Origin: Inhella sp.
GTDB taxonomy: Bacteria; Pseudomonadota; Gammaproteobacteria; Burkholderiales; Burkholderiaceae_C
NCBI RefSeq assembly: GCF_027532025.1
Contig: NZ_JAPZSY010000006.1
Coordinates: 1 to 64,000, forward strand
DNA: 64,000 nucleotides
Direction: 5' to 3'
The notes below the pieces were generated by a model that saw nothing but the letters and a program-made list of their open reading frames with translations, ran no database searches and was not told the DNA's origin. Positions 17,489 to 24,871 of this stretch are shown here, piece by piece. Each line of letters begins with the position of its first letter. Within the stretch, counting starts at the first letter, position 1. Position numbers and translations under genes: made by a program.

Positions 17489-18193
17489 TCAGGCGACGGC
17501 CGATTCCAGGCCTTCGGGCGGGGTGTGGCGCACGTCGGCGCCCTTGACGATGTAGATCACCTGCTCGGCCAGGTTCTTGGCGTGGTCGCCCACACGCTCC
17601 AAGGCCTTGGCGACGAAGACCAGGTCAATGGAGGCGCTGATGGTGCGGGGGTCCTCCATCATGTAGGTGACCAGCTTGCGCATCAGCCCGTCGAACTCGG
17701 CATCGATCTCGTTGTCCGACTTGATGACCTGCAGCGCGAGGTTGGCGTCCAGGCGGGCGAAGGAGTCCAGGGCCTTGCGCAGGCTGGAGTTGGCCAAGGT
17801 GGCCTCGGCGCTCATCTGGGTGGTCGGGAAGAGGCGGCCGTGCGTGCCACCGTGAATGAGCCGGTGGGTGATGCGGGCGATGCGCGCGGCCTCGTCGCCC
17901 ACGCGCTCGAGGTTGCCGATGGTTTTGGACACGCCGATGAGCAGGCGCAAGTCGCGCGCCGTCGGTTGGCGCCGCGCGATGATCCCCGAGAGGTCGCGGT
18001 CGATTTCCATCTCGATCTGGTTGACGCGCTCTTCGGTCTTGATGACCTGGGTGGCTTGGGCTTCATCGAAGTTGGCCAGCGCCTCGACGGCGGCGGCCAC
18101 CTGTTGTTCCACCAGGCCGCCCATTTCGAGCACGCGGGTGGAGATGGAGCTGAGTTCGGCGTCGAACTGGGTGGAAAGGTGCTTGTCGCTCAT
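17489..18193 (-). CDS. phoU: Phosphate signalling protein PhoU
   Basis: This 234-residue all-helical protein carries the two PhoU repeats. Typical segments are STRVLEMGGLVEQQVAAAVEA, EERVNQIEMEID, RDLRLLIGVSKTIGNLERVGDEA and the matching C-terminal ALERVGDHAKNLAEQVIYI. PhoU links the transporter state to PhoR and keeps the regulon off when phosphate is sufficient. It starts 13 bp after pstB. Confidence 0.96.
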   Translation of the reverse strand: MSDKHLSTQFDAELSSISTRVLEMGGLVEQQVAAAVEALANFDEAQATQVIKTEERVNQIEMEIDRDLSGIIARRQPTARDLRLLIGVSKTIGNLERVGDEAARIARITHRLIHGGTHGRLFPTTQMSAEATLANSSLRKALDSFARLDANLALQVIKSDNEIDAEFDGLMRKLVTYMMEDPRTISASIDLVFVAKALERVGDHAKNLAEQVIYIVKGADVRHTPPEGLESAVA

Positions 18194-18206
18194 GTCGTGC
18201 TCCTGA

Positions 18207-19001
18207 TCAACCGAACCGGCCGGTGATGTAGTCCTCGGTTTCCTTGCGCTTGGGCTTCATGAAGATGTCGTTGGTTTCACCGTACTCCATCAACTCGCCC
18301 AGGTACATGTAGGCGGTGTAGTCGCTCACGCGGGCGGCCTGCTGCATGTTGTGGGTCACGATGAGGATGGTGACCTTGTGCTTGATCTCGCCGATCAACT
18401 CTTCGATGGAGCCGGTGGCGATCGGGTCCAGCGCCGAGGTGGGCTCGTCGAACAGGATGATTTCCGGGTCGGTGGCCAGACCGCGGGCGATGCACAGGCG
18501 TTGCTGCTGCCCCCCCGACAGGTTGACCGCCAACTCGTCCAAGCGATCCTTCACCTCGTTCCACAGCGCGGCGCCCTTGAGGGCTGCTTCCACCTTGTCT
18601 TCGAGCACGGTGCGGTTGCGCTCGCCCCGCACCTTCAGGCCGTAGGCCACGTTCTCGAAGATGCTCTTCGGGAAGGGGTTGGGCTTTTGGAAGACCATGC
18701 TGATGCGCATGCGCACTTCGATGGGGTCGACGTCCTTGTGCAGGATGTCGACCTCGTCCGGGTGCAGGCGGATGCTGCCGTCGTAGCGGTGCCCCGGGTA
18801 GAGGTCGTGCATGCGGTTGAAGCAGCGCAGCAGCGTGCTCTTGCCGCAGCCGCTGGGGCCGATGAGGGCCGTCACCTTGTTCTCATACACGGGCAGGTTC
18901 ACGCCCTTCAGGGCCTTGAAGTCGCCGTAATAAAAGTCCAGGTTCTCGGCGTGGGCCTTGAGCGGGGGCGGGTTCGTCGGCAGGGTGATGGTGGAGGGCA
19001 T
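18207..19001 (-). CDS. pstB: Phosphate ABC transporter ATP-binding protein
   Basis: A 264-residue ABC ATPase. Walker A is [17 protein letters not shown], the signature is [16 protein letters not shown] and Walker B is [14 protein letters not shown]; the H-loop is VTHNMQQA. The segment [14 protein letters not shown] is characteristic of PstB, and so is the order pstC-pstA-pstB. It drives uptake of phosphate delivered by PstS. Confidence 0.97.
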   Translation of the reverse strand: MPSTITLPTNPPPLKAHAENLDFYYGDFKALKGVNLPVYENKVTALIGPSGCGKSTLLRCFNRMHDLYPGHRYDGSIRLHPDEVDILHKDVDPIEVRMRISMVFQKPNPFPKSIFENVAYGLKVRGERNRTVLEDKVEAALKGAALWNEVKDRLDELAVNLSGGQQQRLCIARGLATDPEIILFDEPTSALDPIATGSIEELIGEIKHKVTILIVTHNMQQAARVSDYTAYMYLGELMEYGETNDIFMKPKRKETEDYITGRFG

Positions 19002-19054
19002 TCGGTCAGTCCTCGATGAATTTCAGGGGCGGTGGGCGGGGCGCAAGCGGCCGA

Positions 19055-19990
19055 TCACCATTTGATGTTCTTGCGCAAGCGGTAGCGCAGCCAGATGGCG
19101 ATGGCGTTCATGGACAGGGTCATGAGCACCAGCACGAAGGCGGCGGCGGCGGCGTTTTCATGGAAGCGCGGGTCGGGCCGGCTGGTCCAGTTGAAGATCT
19201 GGATGGGCATCACGGAGAAGGGCGACCACAGCCAATCGAACAAGCCCGCGGTTTGGCCGGTCTCGATGCTGAGTTGACCCGGCGCCGGCGGCAAGAAGGC
19301 GATGAAGGTCAGCGCCCCGATGGTGATGATGGGCGCCGTTTCGCCGATGGCGCGGCTCATGCCGATGATCACGCCGGTCAAGATGCCGGGGGTGGCGTAC
19401 TTGAGCAGGTGGTCGTTCACCACTTGCCACTGCGACGCCCCGCAGCCGTAAGCCGCTTCGCGGATTTGCTGCGGGATGGAGCGCAGCGCTTCCCGCGTGG
19501 CCGTGATGACGATGGGCAAGATGAGCAGGCCCAGGGTCAGGCCGGCGGTGAGGATCGACTGGCCCAGACCGAAGGTGTAGACGAACAGGCCCAAGGCCAA
19601 CAGGCCGTAAATGATGGACGGCACGCCGGCGAGGTTGGTGATGTTGATCTCGATCACCCCCGTGAACCAGTTCTTGCGGGCGTACTCTTCCAAGTAGATC
19701 GCGCCCGCGATGCCCATGGGGACGGCGCACAAGGCCGTGACGGTCATCACCAGCACCGAGCCCACCCAACTGGACAAGATGCCGGCCTCGGCCGGCCGGC
19801 GAGAGGGGAAGTTGGTGAAGAACTCGGGGGTGAGGCGGGGAATGCCCGTTACCGCCATGTCGATGAACAGGGCAGCCAGGGTCAGGATGGCGACCGACAA
19901 CGCCATCAGCCCCAGCAGGGCGAACAGGATGTCAAAGCGCCGTGCCTTTTTGATCAGCGCACGAAGCTGCGCGGTCTTGTCGATGGTCAT
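19055..19990 (-). CDS. pstA: Phosphate ABC transporter permease PstA
   Basis: A 311-residue permease with six helices and the EAA-type loop REALRSIPQQIREAAYGCGAS. The motif YLEEYARKNWFTGVIEINI and ending RYRLRKNIKW match PstA. I place the start at 19990, where ATG overlaps the pstC stop (ATGA), rather than the much longer upstream frame, which is an overlap artefact. Confidence 0.95.
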   Translation of the reverse strand: MTIDKTAQLRALIKKARRFDILFALLGLMALSVAILTLAALFIDMAVTGIPRLTPEFFTNFPSRRPAEAGILSSWVGSVLVMTVTALCAVPMGIAGAIYLEEYARKNWFTGVIEINITNLAGVPSIIYGLLALGLFVYTFGLGQSILTAGLTLGLLILPIVITATREALRSIPQQIREAAYGCGASQWQVVNDHLLKYATPGILTGVIIGMSRAIGETAPIITIGALTFIAFLPPAPGQLSIETGQTAGLFDWLWSPFSVMPIQIFNWTSRPDPRFHENAAAAAFVLVLMTLSMNAIAIWLRYRLRKNIKW

Positions 19991-20943
19991 CAGTAGGCCT
20001 CGCGGAACTTGTTGCGCAGGTAGTAGCCGGCCAAGTTGAAGGTCAGGGTCAGCAGCATCAGCGACAGGCCGGCTGCAAAGATGGTTTGGTAGCCGATGGA
20101 GCCATGGGGCAAATCCCCCAGCGCCACTTGCACGATGAAGCTGGTGATGGTGGCAGCCGACTCCATGGGGTTGAGGGTCAGGTTGGGCTGCATGCCGGCG
20201 GCCACGGCCAAGATCATGGTTTCGCCCACGGCGCGGCTGATGCCCAGGATGTAGGCCGCGGCGATGCCGGACAGCGCCGACGGGACCACCACCTTCACCG
20301 CGGTTTGAAACCGGGTGCTGCCCATGGCGTAGGCGCCTTCGCGCAAGCTCATGGGCACGGCTCGCATGGCGTCTTCGCTCAGGCTGGCCACGTAGGGAAT
20401 GATCATGACGCCCATGACCAAACCCGCCGACAAGATGTTGAAGCCCGGCAGCTCCGGGAAGATCTTTTGCAACAGCGGCGTGACGACCAGCAGCGCGAAG
20501 AAGCCGTAAATAATGGTGGGCACGCCCGACAGCAACTCCAGCATCGGCTTGAGGGTTTCGCGGGTCTTGTGGCCGGCGAACTCGCTCAGGTAGATGGCGA
20601 TGATGGTGCCCAGCGGGATGGCCACGCACAGGGCCACGAAGGAGCTGGACAGCGTACCGGCCATCAGCACCATGATGCCGAAATGGGCGTCGTCGAACAG
20701 CGGTGTCCACTGCGTGTCGGTCAGAAAGTCCCAGATGGGGACGTTCGAGAAGAAGCTGATCGATTCGCGCACCAGGATGTACACGATGCCCAGCGTCGTG
20801 AACACCGACACGCTGGCGGCGGCGAGCAGCACCATTTCGATGACGCGTTCACGGCGTTGGCGCGCGCGCTTGAGGGCGGCGAATTCGGCGAGCTTGGCGG
20901 CACCAGCGGCGGAGGCGCCGGTCTCGGCAGGGGCGATGGCCAT
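19990..20943 (-). CDS. pstC: Phosphate ABC transporter permease PstC
   Basis: A 317-residue permease. After a cytoplasmic N terminus it shows six helices, the long periplasmic segment IWDFLTDTQWTPLFDDAHFG and the loop REGAYAMGSTRFQTAVKVVVP. IYLSEFAGHKTRETLKPMLE is typical of PstC. It is separated from pstS by 127 bp holding a hairpin, a common arrangement that lets pstS be made in excess. Confidence 0.95.
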   Translation of the reverse strand: MAIAPAETGASAAGAAKLAEFAALKRARQRRERVIEMVLLAAASVSVFTTLGIVYILVRESISFFSNVPIWDFLTDTQWTPLFDDAHFGIMVLMAGTLSSSFVALCVAIPLGTIIAIYLSEFAGHKTRETLKPMLELLSGVPTIIYGFFALLVVTPLLQKIFPELPGFNILSAGLVMGVMIIPYVASLSEDAMRAVPMSLREGAYAMGSTRFQTAVKVVVPSALSGIAAAYILGISRAVGETMILAVAAGMQPNLTLNPMESAATITSFIVQVALGDLPHGSIGYQTIFAAGLSLMLLTLTFNLAGYYLRNKFREAY

Positions 20944-20991
20944 GGAGGGGTCTCGGACGGAGGCAACAGGGGGTCTGTTGCGGATGGTGAA

Positions 20992-21016
20992 ACGGGCCCG
21001 GTGGTGCCGGACCCGT
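20992..21016 (-). promoter_or_regulatory. Intercistronic hairpin between pstS and pstC
   Basis: Stem ACGGGCCCGG/CCGGACCCGT (one G-T-type mismatch, five-base loop), followed on the minus strand by GTTTC. It could slow transcription or protect the pstS message 3' end, raising PstS relative to the permease. Confidence 0.5.
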
Positions 21017-21033
21017 TGTCACTGTACTTTCAT
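21016..21033 (+). promoter_or_regulatory. Weak PhoB-box-like repeat before pstC
   Basis: TTGTCAC-TGTA-CTTTCAT has the 7-4-7 layout with one core mismatch. It reads on the strand opposite to pstC, so a direct role is uncertain. Confidence 0.25.
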
Positions 21034-21070
21034 CAACGGACGCTCACCAGGGCGCGCGCCCGTGGGGTCA

Positions 21071-22054
21071 TCACAGTTGGGCTTCGCGGGCCAGCAGTTC
21101 GTCGATGGTCAAACCGACCTCGTTCTTGCCGCCAAACACGGTGCCCTTCTTGCCCTTGGCCACGTGCTCCAGCGCCAGGGTGTAGGCCTTGGCCGGCAGG
21201 GGCACGTACTTCACTTCCTTGGCGATCTTGGCCGCGTTCTTCATCAGGTAGTCCACGAACTCCTTGACTTCCGGCTTGGCCAGGGACTTGGCGTTGACGT
21301 AGACGAACACCGGGCGGCTCAGCGGCTCGTAGGTGCCGGCCAGCACGGAGGCCTCGCTCGGAGCGACGGCTTGGCCCTTGGGGTTGACGATGGGTACCGC
21401 CTTCAGCTTGCTGGTGTTCTCGGCGTAGTAGGCGTAGCCGAAGTAGCCGATGGCGTTGATGTCGGAGCTGACGCCTTGCACCAGCACGTTGTCGTCTTCC
21501 GACGCGGTGAAGTCGCCGCGGCTGGCTTTGCTCTTGCCGTTGATGGCTTCGGTGAAGTAGTCGAAGGTGCCGCTGTCAGCGCCAGCGCCAAACAGCTTGA
21601 TCGGTGCGTCTGGGAAGGTCGGGTTCACTTGGTTCCAGCGCGTGACTTTCCCTTGCGAATCGGGGCCGTAGATGGTCTTCAGCTCGGCCACGGTCAGTTG
21701 CTTGATGAAGGGGTTCTTCGGGTTGATGACGACGGTCAGCGCGTCAAAGGCGACGGGCAACTCGTAGTACTCGACGCCGGCGGCCTTGCAGTCGTCCATT
21801 TCCTTCTTGGAAATGGGGCGCGAGGCGTTGCTGATGTCGGTTTCGCCACGGCAGAACTTCTTGAAGCCGCCGCCGGTGCCCGAGATGCCGACGGTGACCT
21901 TCATGGCGCCTTTCTTGGCCTTCTGGAAGTCTTCCGCCACGCCCTCGATGATGGGGAACACGGTCGAAGAGCCGTCGATCTTCACGACCTGGGCGTGGGC
22001 GCCGAAGGCGGCGGTCAGGCCGATCAGGGCCAGGGCTTGGGCAATTTTGCGCAT
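21071..22054 (-). CDS. pstS: Phosphate-binding periplasmic protein
   Basis: A 327-residue solute-binding protein with a signal peptide (ALALIGLTAAFGAHAQ, cleaved after AHA). Conserved segments are KIDGSSTVFPIIEGVAEDF, the phosphate-binding ISGTGGGFKKFCRGETDIS and GADSGTFDYF. This is the SphX/PstS-2 type rather than the E. coli PstS sequence type. It heads pstSCAB-phoU-phoB-phoR. I chose ATG 22054, which begins the signal peptide and has AGGAA upstream. Confidence 0.95.
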   Translation of the reverse strand: MRKIAQALALIGLTAAFGAHAQVVKIDGSSTVFPIIEGVAEDFQKAKKGAMKVTVGISGTGGGFKKFCRGETDISNASRPISKKEMDDCKAAGVEYYELPVAFDALTVVINPKNPFIKQLTVAELKTIYGPDSQGKVTRWNQVNPTFPDAPIKLFGAGADSGTFDYFTEAINGKSKASRGDFTASEDDNVLVQGVSSDINAIGYFGYAYYAENTSKLKAVPIVNPKGQAVAPSEASVLAGTYEPLSRPVFVYVNAKSLAKPEVKEFVDYLMKNAAKIAKEVKYVPLPAKAYTLALEHVAKGKKGTVFGGKNEVGLTIDELLAREAQL

Positions 22055-22123
22055 CTCAGGAACTCCTGTGAGGGGGGATTTGGCGGTACTCGCCGGGGTT
22101 GTTGTGCACTCTAGGGGCGCTTC

Positions 22124-22141
22124 ATGACGACTTTGTGACGT
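22124..22141 (-). promoter_or_regulatory. PhoB box before pstS
   Basis: On the minus strand the sequence is ACGTCAC-AAAG-TCGTCAT, two 7-mers with GTCA cores exactly 11 bp apart; a third GTCA lies 12 bp further upstream. Position about 70 bp before pstS is normal for PhoB activation. Confidence 0.75.
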
Positions 22142-22155
22142 CACCCATGACGGCC

Positions 22156-22827
22156 TCAGAGCGAAGGGAATGGGGCCGGGGATCGGGTGGAGGGCAGGTC
22201 CAACTGGTAGCCCAGGCCGCGTTGGGCGCGCACCAAGTCCGGCAGCCCGATGGCGGCCAAGACTTTGCGCAGGCGCCGCACCACTTGGTCCACGGTGCGG
22301 GGCTGGGGTTGGGCGTGAGGCGGCCACACGCGTTCTTGCAGCTCTTGCCGGGTGATGAGGCGACCGGGTTGGCGTGCCAGGCAGACCAGCAGGCGCAGCT
22401 CTACCGGCGGCACTTCGGCTTGGATCAGCCGGCCGGCGGGCAGGTCGCGCCCGACGAGCCCGCGGGCTTCGTCCACGCGCAAGGGCCCCACTTTCAGGAG
22501 GGGCAACGGGTCGGCCAACTCGGGCACCCAATGGGCCAGGGCGTTTCGCAGGGCTTGCGCATCGCCTTGCCAGGGCAAGGGGCGGCAGTGGGCGGCGAGC
22601 GGCGCTTGGGTCAGGCGGGCGAGGTCGTCGGGCGGTGCCACGACGAGGTCGGGTTGCAGCACGCCCAGCCAGCGCTCTGCTTGCGAGGGGTCGTCGGTGC
22701 GCGCCACCACCACGCCGTGCGATTTGGCCGCGCTGACGACCGGCTCCAGCACCGGGTGGGGCGGGCAGGCGATCAAGACGGTGGGCAGGGTGGGCACGGT
22801 GCGACGCGAGAGTGACGAGCCCGGCAT
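22156..22827 (-). CDS. Orphan OmpR/PhoB-like regulator with degenerate receiver domain
   Basis: About 223 residues. The C-terminal winged helix is clear: LRLLVCLARQPGRLITRQEL, then RTVDQVVRRLRKVL and RAQRGLGYQL. The N-terminal 100 residues thread as a response-regulator receiver (TVLIACPPHP ... LQPDLVVAP) but lack the acidic pair at the end of strand 1. At the position of PhoB Asp52 the sequence has proline (PDLVVAPPDD). It therefore probably acts without phosphorylation. No kinase is adjacent. Start choice is uncertain: ATG 22827 or GTG 22797. A PhoB-box-like repeat lies just upstream, and the gene reads toward pstS. Confidence 0.75.
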   Translation of the reverse strand: MPGSSLSRRTVPTLPTVLIACPPHPVLEPVVSAAKSHGVVVARTDDPSQAERWLGVLQPDLVVAPPDDLARLTQAPLAAHCRPLPWQGDAQALRNALAHWVPELADPLPLLKVGPLRVDEARGLVGRDLPAGRLIQAEVPPVELRLLVCLARQPGRLITRQELQERVWPPHAQPQPRTVDQVVRRLRKVLAAIGLPDLVRAQRGLGYQLDLPSTRSPAPFPSL

Positions 22828-22841
22828 GGTGCGCTCGGGCT

Positions 22842-22859
22842 GTGACACGGGCGTGACGA
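22842..22859 (-). promoter_or_regulatory. Candidate PhoB box before the orphan regulator
   Basis: Minus strand TCGTCAC-GCCC-GTGTCAC, two perfect GTCA cores 11 bp apart, squeezed between the glycosyltransferase stop (22863) and the regulator. It is only 15 bp before ATG 22827, which would favour the downstream GTG 22797 as the translated start. Confidence 0.45.
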
Positions 22860-22862
22860 TCC

Positions 22863-24074
22863 TCACGCCAAGCGCAACGCGGGGGGCAGTTCGGGTGCGA
22901 GTTCGGCCATGGCGGCGCGGTGGTGGCCTTCCACCTCGGCCACGATGCGGTCCCAGCCCAGGGTCAGGGCCACGGCATGGGCCTCGCGGCCCAGGGCGCG
23001 CAAGGCGGTGGGCAGTCGACCCAGATCCACCACGGCGCGGCAAAAGGTGGCGGCATCGCCCATGGGCGCCAAGGCGCCGGCTCGGTGATCCCTCAGGAGC
23101 ACGGCTGCTGCCGCGTAGTGGTAGGCCACCACCGGCAGGCCGCAGGCCATGGCCTCGGGCACCACGTTGCCGAAGGTTTCGGTCAGGCTGGGGAAGACGA
23201 ACAAATCGGCGCTGGCGTAGTGCGCGGCCAAGTCGTCGCCATGTCGAGTGCCGGCGAACAGGGCGTCGGGGCAGCGGGCCTGGAGGCGTTCGCGCTCCGG
23301 GCCATCGCCCACGAACACCAGCTTGGCCCGGGGCTCGACCAGGCGCAGGGCCTCGAAGGCATCCACGGCGGTGCCCAGGTTCTTCTCAGCGGCCAAACGG
23401 CCCACGCAGATGAGCACCGGAGCACCGTCTTCGGCGCCCCAATGGCGGCGCAGCGCGGTGCTGCGGCGCTCGGGGCGGAAGCGTTGCGTGTCCACGCCAC
23501 GGGCACTGGCGAACACGCGCTGGAAGCCCTGGCCCAGCAGCTGGTCGCGCAAGTCGGGGGCCGGAGCCAGGGTGCGCTGGCATTGGTTGTGGAACTTGCG
23601 CAGGTAGGCCAGGATGGGGTGACGCAGCCAACCCACGCCGTAGTGCTGGCTGTAGGCATGGAAATTGGTGCGGAACTCGCTGACCACGGGCAAGCGCAAA
23701 TGGCGAGCGGCTTGCAGCGCCGACCAACCCAGCGGGCCTTCGGTGGCCAGGTGAACGACGTCGGGCCGCTCGAAGCTCCAGCGCCGCACCAGGGCGCGCT
23801 TGGCCGGCAACCCCATCTTCAGTTCCGGGTAGCGCGGGATGGGCAAACCCCGCATCAGCATCTCGGCAAAACCTTCTTGCACGCGGGCGACGTCGTCGCG
23901 GCCCTGGCGGGGGCGGATGAGCTGCAGCTCGTGTCCGTGCTCCCGCAGGCCCTCCACCACGCGGGCGATGGTTCCAGCCACGCCGTTGACCTCGGGCGGG
24001 TAGGTCTCGGTGACGACGGCGATGCGCAGCCAGCGGCGGGCGCTGTTTTCGATGGCGATGTCGTTGCTGTTCAT
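22863..24074 (-). CDS. GT4-family glycosyltransferase, probable lipid glycosyltransferase
   Basis: A 403-residue GT-B enzyme of CAZy family GT4. The N-terminal domain begins RIAVVTETYPPEVNGVAGTI, a signature of lipid hexosyl/mannosyltransferases such as MgtA and SqdX. The donor-binding domain shows CVGRLAAEKNLGTAVDAF, FVGDGPERERLQA and the E-x7-E motif FPSLTETFGNVVPEAMACGLPVV. Its place beside the pst operon, with a PlcP-type phosphoesterase 3.5 kb away, suggests it glycosylates diacylglycerol during phosphate starvation, like Agt of alphaproteobacteria. Donor sugar and acceptor are inference. It is divergent from the membrane protein at 24203. Confidence 0.85.
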   Translation of the reverse strand: MNSNDIAIENSARRWLRIAVVTETYPPEVNGVAGTIARVVEGLREHGHELQLIRPRQGRDDVARVQEGFAEMLMRGLPIPRYPELKMGLPAKRALVRRWSFERPDVVHLATEGPLGWSALQAARHLRLPVVSEFRTNFHAYSQHYGVGWLRHPILAYLRKFHNQCQRTLAPAPDLRDQLLGQGFQRVFASARGVDTQRFRPERRSTALRRHWGAEDGAPVLICVGRLAAEKNLGTAVDAFEALRLVEPRAKLVFVGDGPERERLQARCPDALFAGTRHGDDLAAHYASADLFVFPSLTETFGNVVPEAMACGLPVVAYHYAAAAVLLRDHRAGALAPMGDAATFCRAVVDLGRLPTALRALGREAHAVALTLGWDRIVAEVEGHHRAAMAELAPELPPALRLA

Positions 24075-24138
24075 GCGGCCATCGTGGCCCGGAGATGCGA
24101 CGGCTTGATGACGCTCCCTTCACCGCATTGGCATCGAA

Positions 24139-24186
24139 CCGTCATCGCCGATTCACGCGTGCACGGGAGCATCACGGCTCCGTCAT
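24139..24186 (+). promoter_or_regulatory. Two candidate PhoB boxes in the glycosyltransferase / membrane-protein intergenic region
   Basis: CCGTCAT-CGCC-GATTCAC (24139-24156) and GCATCAC-GGCT-CCGTCAT (24169-24186) each have the 7-4-7 layout with 11-bp core spacing and one degenerate half. Both lie in the 128-bp divergent gap. Confidence 0.4.
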
Positions 24187-24202
24187 CAACCTGGAGCCCC
24201 CA

Positions 24203-24817
24203 GTGACTGCATTCATGGAAGCGCTGCGCACGCAGCGCTGGGACGACCACCGCTACTACCACCACAGCCGCATCAACCAGAGCCTGCACCTGTTGAGCGC
24301 GCTGAGCTTCTTGGTCGCCTACGGCCTCGTGTTCGTGGACCCGGCTTGGGCCGCCTTGTTGGCCTGGGGGGTGTCGATGACCTCGCGGCAAGCGGGTCAC
24401 TTCTTCTTCGAGCCGCGAGGCTACGACCACGTCAACCAGGCCACGCACGAGCACAAGGAGGCCATCAAGGTGGGCTACAACCTGCGCCGCAAGGTGGTTC
24501 TGATGGCCGCTTGGGCGGCGTTGCCCGTGTGGCTGTGGTTGGATCCGACTTGGGCCGGCCTGATTCAGCCGGCCGCGAACCTCACGGAGTACGCGCACGA
24601 CGTGGGCATGGCTTGGTTCGCGTTGGGCGTGGTCGGGCTGAGTTTCCGCACCCTTCACCTGTTCGTGCTGGCCGATGTGCAGACCGGCATCGTGTGGGCC
24701 ACCAAGATCCTGACCGACCCCTTCCACGACGTCATGCTGTACTGGCGTGCGCCGCTGCACCTGCTGCGCGGCGAGCTCATCGACCCGATGCCGCACGCCC
24801 AAACCCCTGCCCACTGA
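24203..24817 (+). CDS. Histidine-rich integral membrane protein (possibly Mpo1/DUF962-like)
   Basis: About 204 residues with four or five helices. Histidines cluster at helix ends: HRYYHHSRINQSLHLL, RQAGHFFFEPRGYDHVN and THEHKEAIKVGYN, resembling metal-ligand spacing in fatty-acid hydroxylases and the Mpo1 (DUF962) dioxygenases that act on 2-hydroxy fatty acids. I am not certain of the family. GTG 24203 is preferred because CTGGAG ends six bases before it; ATG 24215 is the alternative. Its lipid-gene neighbours and shared PhoB-like sites suggest a role on lipids. A terminator follows. Confidence 0.6.
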   Translation: MTAFMEALRTQRWDDHRYYHHSRINQSLHLLSALSFLVAYGLVFVDPAWAALLAWGVSMTSRQAGHFFFEPRGYDHVNQATHEHKEAIKVGYNLRRKVVLMAAWAALPVWLWLDPTWAGLIQPAANLTEYAHDVGMAWFALGVVGLSFRTLHLFVLADVQTGIVWATKILTDPFHDVMLYWRAPLHLLRGELIDPMPHAQTPAH

Positions 24818-24839
24818 GGGGTTCGCGTGCAGCACGCGC

Positions 24840-24866
24840 AGGCCCGCCCCGGCGGGCCTTTTTGTG
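24840..24866 (+). terminator. Terminator after the membrane protein
   Basis: Perfect 9-bp stem AGGCCCGCC/GGCGGGCCT with a two-base loop, then TTTTTG. Confidence 0.9.
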
Positions 24867-24871
24867 GGCGC

